A stretch of 64,000 nt of DNA from Micavibrio sp. (GTDB lineage Bacteria; Pseudomonadota; Alphaproteobacteria; Micavibrionales; Micavibrionaceae), in NCBI GenBank assembly GCA_028290825.1, contig JAQGJB010000035.1:1-64000 (forward strand), given 5' to 3'. Numbering within the stretch: the stretch's first letter is position 1; the number at the start of each line of letters is the position of its first letter. The notes below the pieces were generated by a model. That model ran no database searches, was not told the origin of the DNA, and saw only the letters and a list, made by a program, of their open reading frames with translations. The position numbers and the translations under genes were made by a program. Positions 61,954-64,000 of this stretch are shown in pieces.

Positions 61954-64000
61954 TTGAATACCCCTTCCCAGCCTGAAACAGCGCCCGATGAAACCACAGC
62001 CCAAACCGCAGCACCGGGGAAAATTTCCGCGATGCAGGACGATGATCCATGGCCGTTACAGGCCGGGCGCGCGGCGATCCAGAGTCCCATCGTGGAATGT
62101 CTGCGCATTCTTGCCGGCCATTATGGCCGCCGTACGTCTCCGGCTGCTCTGACGGCTGGCCTGCCTATTCCTGCTTCCGGCATTACGCCGTCGGTTTTCA
62201 TCCGTGCGGCAGAACGCGCCGACATGAATGCCAAGCTGATCGAGCGTGCAATCGAGGCATTAGCGATTGCTCCGATCCTGCCCTGCATTCTGGTTCTTGA
62301 TAAAGATCACGCCGCGATTCTCTGGGATATCCGTTACCCAAAAAAGGGTGCGCCCAAAAAAGATCCCGGGCAGGATGCGGAACTGCACCCTGAAACCACT
62401 TTCGTTCTGCAATTCCCCGAGATCGAGGATGAGCGGAAAGTCGTTTCGCTGAAGAAGCTGAAATCGATTTATAGCGGTTACGCATTTTATCTGCGCCCAG
62501 TGGCGCGAACCGATGACCGGGCCGGTCCCGCGGTCATTGATACTACGCGCGACTGGTTCTGGGCGACGCTCAAGGAACACGGCAAGATTTACAAGGAAGT
62601 GTCGCTGGCGGCGATTATCATCAACATGTTCGCGCTGGCGTCGCCGCTGTTCACGATGAATGTTTATGACCGGGTTATTCCGAATAACGCGGTTTCTACG
62701 CTCTGGGTTTTGTCGATTGGCATTATCGTTGTTTATATCTTCGATTTTATCCTGAAAAATCTGCGCTCTCATTTCCTCGATTACGCGGGGCGGAAGGCCG
62801 ATATCAAAATGTCGGCGGCGTTGTTCGAACAATTGCTGGGGATGACGATGGCGGCGCGGCCCGCCAGTGCCGGGGTTCTGGCCAGCAATATGAAGGAATT
62901 CGAAGGGCTGCGGGATTTCTTTACGTCTGCGACGCTGACGGCGCTGATTGACCTTCCGTTTGCGATTCTCTTTGTGCTGATCATCGCTGTGATTGCCGGG
63001 CCGGTGGCGTTCGTGCCCCTCGCCGCGATGCCAATTGTGATCTTTGTGGGGTTCGCCCTGCAGCGCCCATTGCAGAAGGTGATCCGGCAGTCGATGAACG
63101 AATCGGCGCTGAAAAATGCGCTGCTGTTCGAAACGATTGTCGGCCTTGAGACGATCAAGGTCCAGGCGGCCGAAGGGCATATCCAGCGCCGCTGGGAGGA
63201 GCTGAACGAAAAAGGCTCGCGCACTTCGATGAAGTCGCGCCACATTGCATCCTTCGCCAGCAACTTCGCCATGTTCATCCAGCAGATCGCAGGCGTCTTT
63301 GTGGTCATTGTTGGCGTGTTCATGATCGGGGCCGGGGATATGACGCAAGGGGCGCTGATTGCAGCGGTCATGCTGTCCTCCCGCGCGATGGCGCCGCTTG
63401 GCCAGATTGCGGGTCTGATGACGCGGATGAACCAGTCGCGTCAGGCTCTGACGCAGCTTGAGGAATTAATGAAGCGCCCGGTGGAGCGTCCGACAGGCAA
63501 GCATTTTATCTCAATGCCCTCCATCCAGGGAAAAATCGATTTTCGTGATGTCGTCTTCCATTACCCGCAACAGGCGGTGCCTGCACTGAACCATGTCAGT
63601 TTCAGCATCGAACCGGGGGAGCATATTGCCATTATTGGTGCCGTGGGATCGGGCAAGACGACGCTTGAGCGCCTGATCCTCAACCTTTATCAGCCCGATA
63701 GCGGGTCGGTCCAGCTTGACGGCAGTGACGTAAGGCAGATTGATCCGGGCGATCTGCGCCGGTCGGTCGGCGCGGTCCAGCAAAGCCCGCAACTGTTCTA
63801 CGGATCGGTACGTGAAAATATCACCATGGGGCATGAAACGGCTTCGGACCGTGCGGTCCTGCGCGCGGCCGAGCTTTCCGGCGTCATGGAACATCTTCGC
63901 GATTCACAGGCCGGGCTTGATACGCCGGTCGGGGAACGCGGCGAATCACTTTCAGGCGGACAGCGTCAGGCTGTGGCGATTGCGCGCGCACTGCTGTTCG
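61954..64000 (+). CDS. Type I secretion ABC exporter, LapB type (partial, runs off the window)
   Basis: About 682 residues are visible and the gene continues past 64000. Order: a ~45-residue polar start; a C39-peptidase-like domain (residues ~45-175) that lacks the catalytic cysteine (QSPIVECL in place of DCGLACL), typical of the LapB/RTX exporter group; five to six membrane segments (~200-470; LFTMNVYDRVIPNNAVSTLWVLSIG); then the ATPase domain with Walker A IIGAVGSGKTTLE and signature SLSGGQRQ. The start is TTG 61954, eight bases after AAGGA. It should power export of the adhesin and the RTX protein at 38.6 kb. Confidence 0.92.
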   Translation, partial: MNTPSQPETAPDETTAQTAAPGKISAMQDDDPWPLQAGRAAIQSPIVECLRILAGHYGRRTSPAALTAGLPIPASGITPSVFIRAAERADMNAKLIERAIEALAIAPILPCILVLDKDHAAILWDIRYPKKGAPKKDPGQDAELHPETTFVLQFPEIEDERKVVSLKKLKSIYSGYAFYLRPVARTDDRAGPAVIDTTRDWFWATLKEHGKIYKEVSLAAIIINMFALASPLFTMNVYDRVIPNNAVSTLWVLSIGIIVVYIFDFILKNLRSHFLDYAGRKADIKMSAALFEQLLGMTMAARPASAGVLASNMKEFEGLRDFFTSATLTALIDLPFAILFVLIIAVIAGPVAFVPLAAMPIVIFVGFALQRPLQKVIRQSMNESALKNALLFETIVGLETIKVQAAEGHIQRRWEELNEKGSRTSMKSRHIASFASNFAMFIQQIAGVFVVIVGVFMIGAGDMTQGALIAAVMLSSRAMAPLGQIAGLMTRMNQSRQALTQLEELMKRPVERPTGKHFISMPSIQGKIDFRDVVFHYPQQAVPALNHVSFSIEPGEHIAIIGAVGSGKTTLERLILNLYQPDSGSVQLDGSDVRQIDPGDLRRSVGAVQQSPQLFYGSVRENITMGHETASDRAVLRAAELSGVMEHLRDSQAGLDTPVGERGESLSGGQRQAVAIARALLF

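Noticed and set aside
62260..63348. 362-codon minus-strand frame and a second one (62781-63371).
   Set aside because: Both are shadows of the ABC exporter frame, which is continuous from 61954 with Walker motifs in register.

Overview
The window looks like a chromosomal segment of a Gram-negative alphaproteobacterium. It carries a trimeric-porin-type outer membrane protein, a methanosarcina-type SerC next to an alphaproteobacterial-style SerB, an NDUFA9-like protein, surA-rsmA, TolC/type I secretion genes and one copy of the RHPGESRDL-type palindromic repeat. Codon use and moderately high GC (roughly mid-50s by eye) fit Rhodospirillales or Micavibrionales-like lineages, but no 16S rRNA is present, so the assignment is inference. 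Most of the window is ordinary housekeeping and envelope content; no phage, integron, CRISPR array or insertion sequence was seen.

Layout: 0.3-12 kb holds a highly expressed porin with terminator, a PLP-homeostasis protein, several hypothetical exported proteins, a receiver-less winged-helix protein, an Smr protein, an M23 peptidase, TerC, a split lipoprotein/serine protease, a GNAT enzyme, a pirin and a HIT protein. 12.3-14 kb is an AT-rich patch with a split, exported EF-hand protein. 14-26 kb holds comM/yifB, a LOG protein, a diguanylate cyclase, UvrD, an NDUFA9-like protein, surA-rsmA, a cytidylate-kinase-like protein and an SDR. 26-38 kb holds an ArsR regulator, two glycosyltransferases, ohr, a split HPt-REC-REC phosphorelay protein, a fatty acid desaturase, a metallophosphoesterase, tRNA-Ser(GGA), a YeiH-type transporter, a TVP38 protein and a MATE exporter. 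38.5-51 kb holds an RTX/DUF4114 protein, rsmC, a HAD nucleotidase, a stand-alone ClpA/B-type AAA protein, serB, serC, an AsmA protein, a solitary DNA methyltransferase and serA. 51-64 kb holds a succinate-semialdehyde dehydrogenase and a type I secretion locus.

The type I secretion locus is the most distinctive part. It has a 2353-residue adhesin (N-terminal retention-like module, PAAG linker, four long Ig-like repeats, a DUF4114 block, VWA, RTX and a C-terminal secretion signal), followed by a TolC-family outer membrane channel and a LapB-type ABC exporter that runs off the window end. The 578-residue RTX protein at 38.6 kb shares the DUF4114 block and C-terminal signal and is probably a second substrate of the same exporter.

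Four minus-strand genes appear split by single-base frameshifts, three of them in short A/T homopolymers (8.73, 13.66, 18.89 kb) and one in a G/C triplet (30.88 kb). In each case the second frame continues a plausible protein and the repaired length is a whole number of codons. They are either assembly indels or true frameshifts, and they matter for anyone reading the gene list literally. A second item of note is a perfect 12-bp hairpin that serves as a terminator while containing the ribosome binding site of the next gene (11.05 kb).
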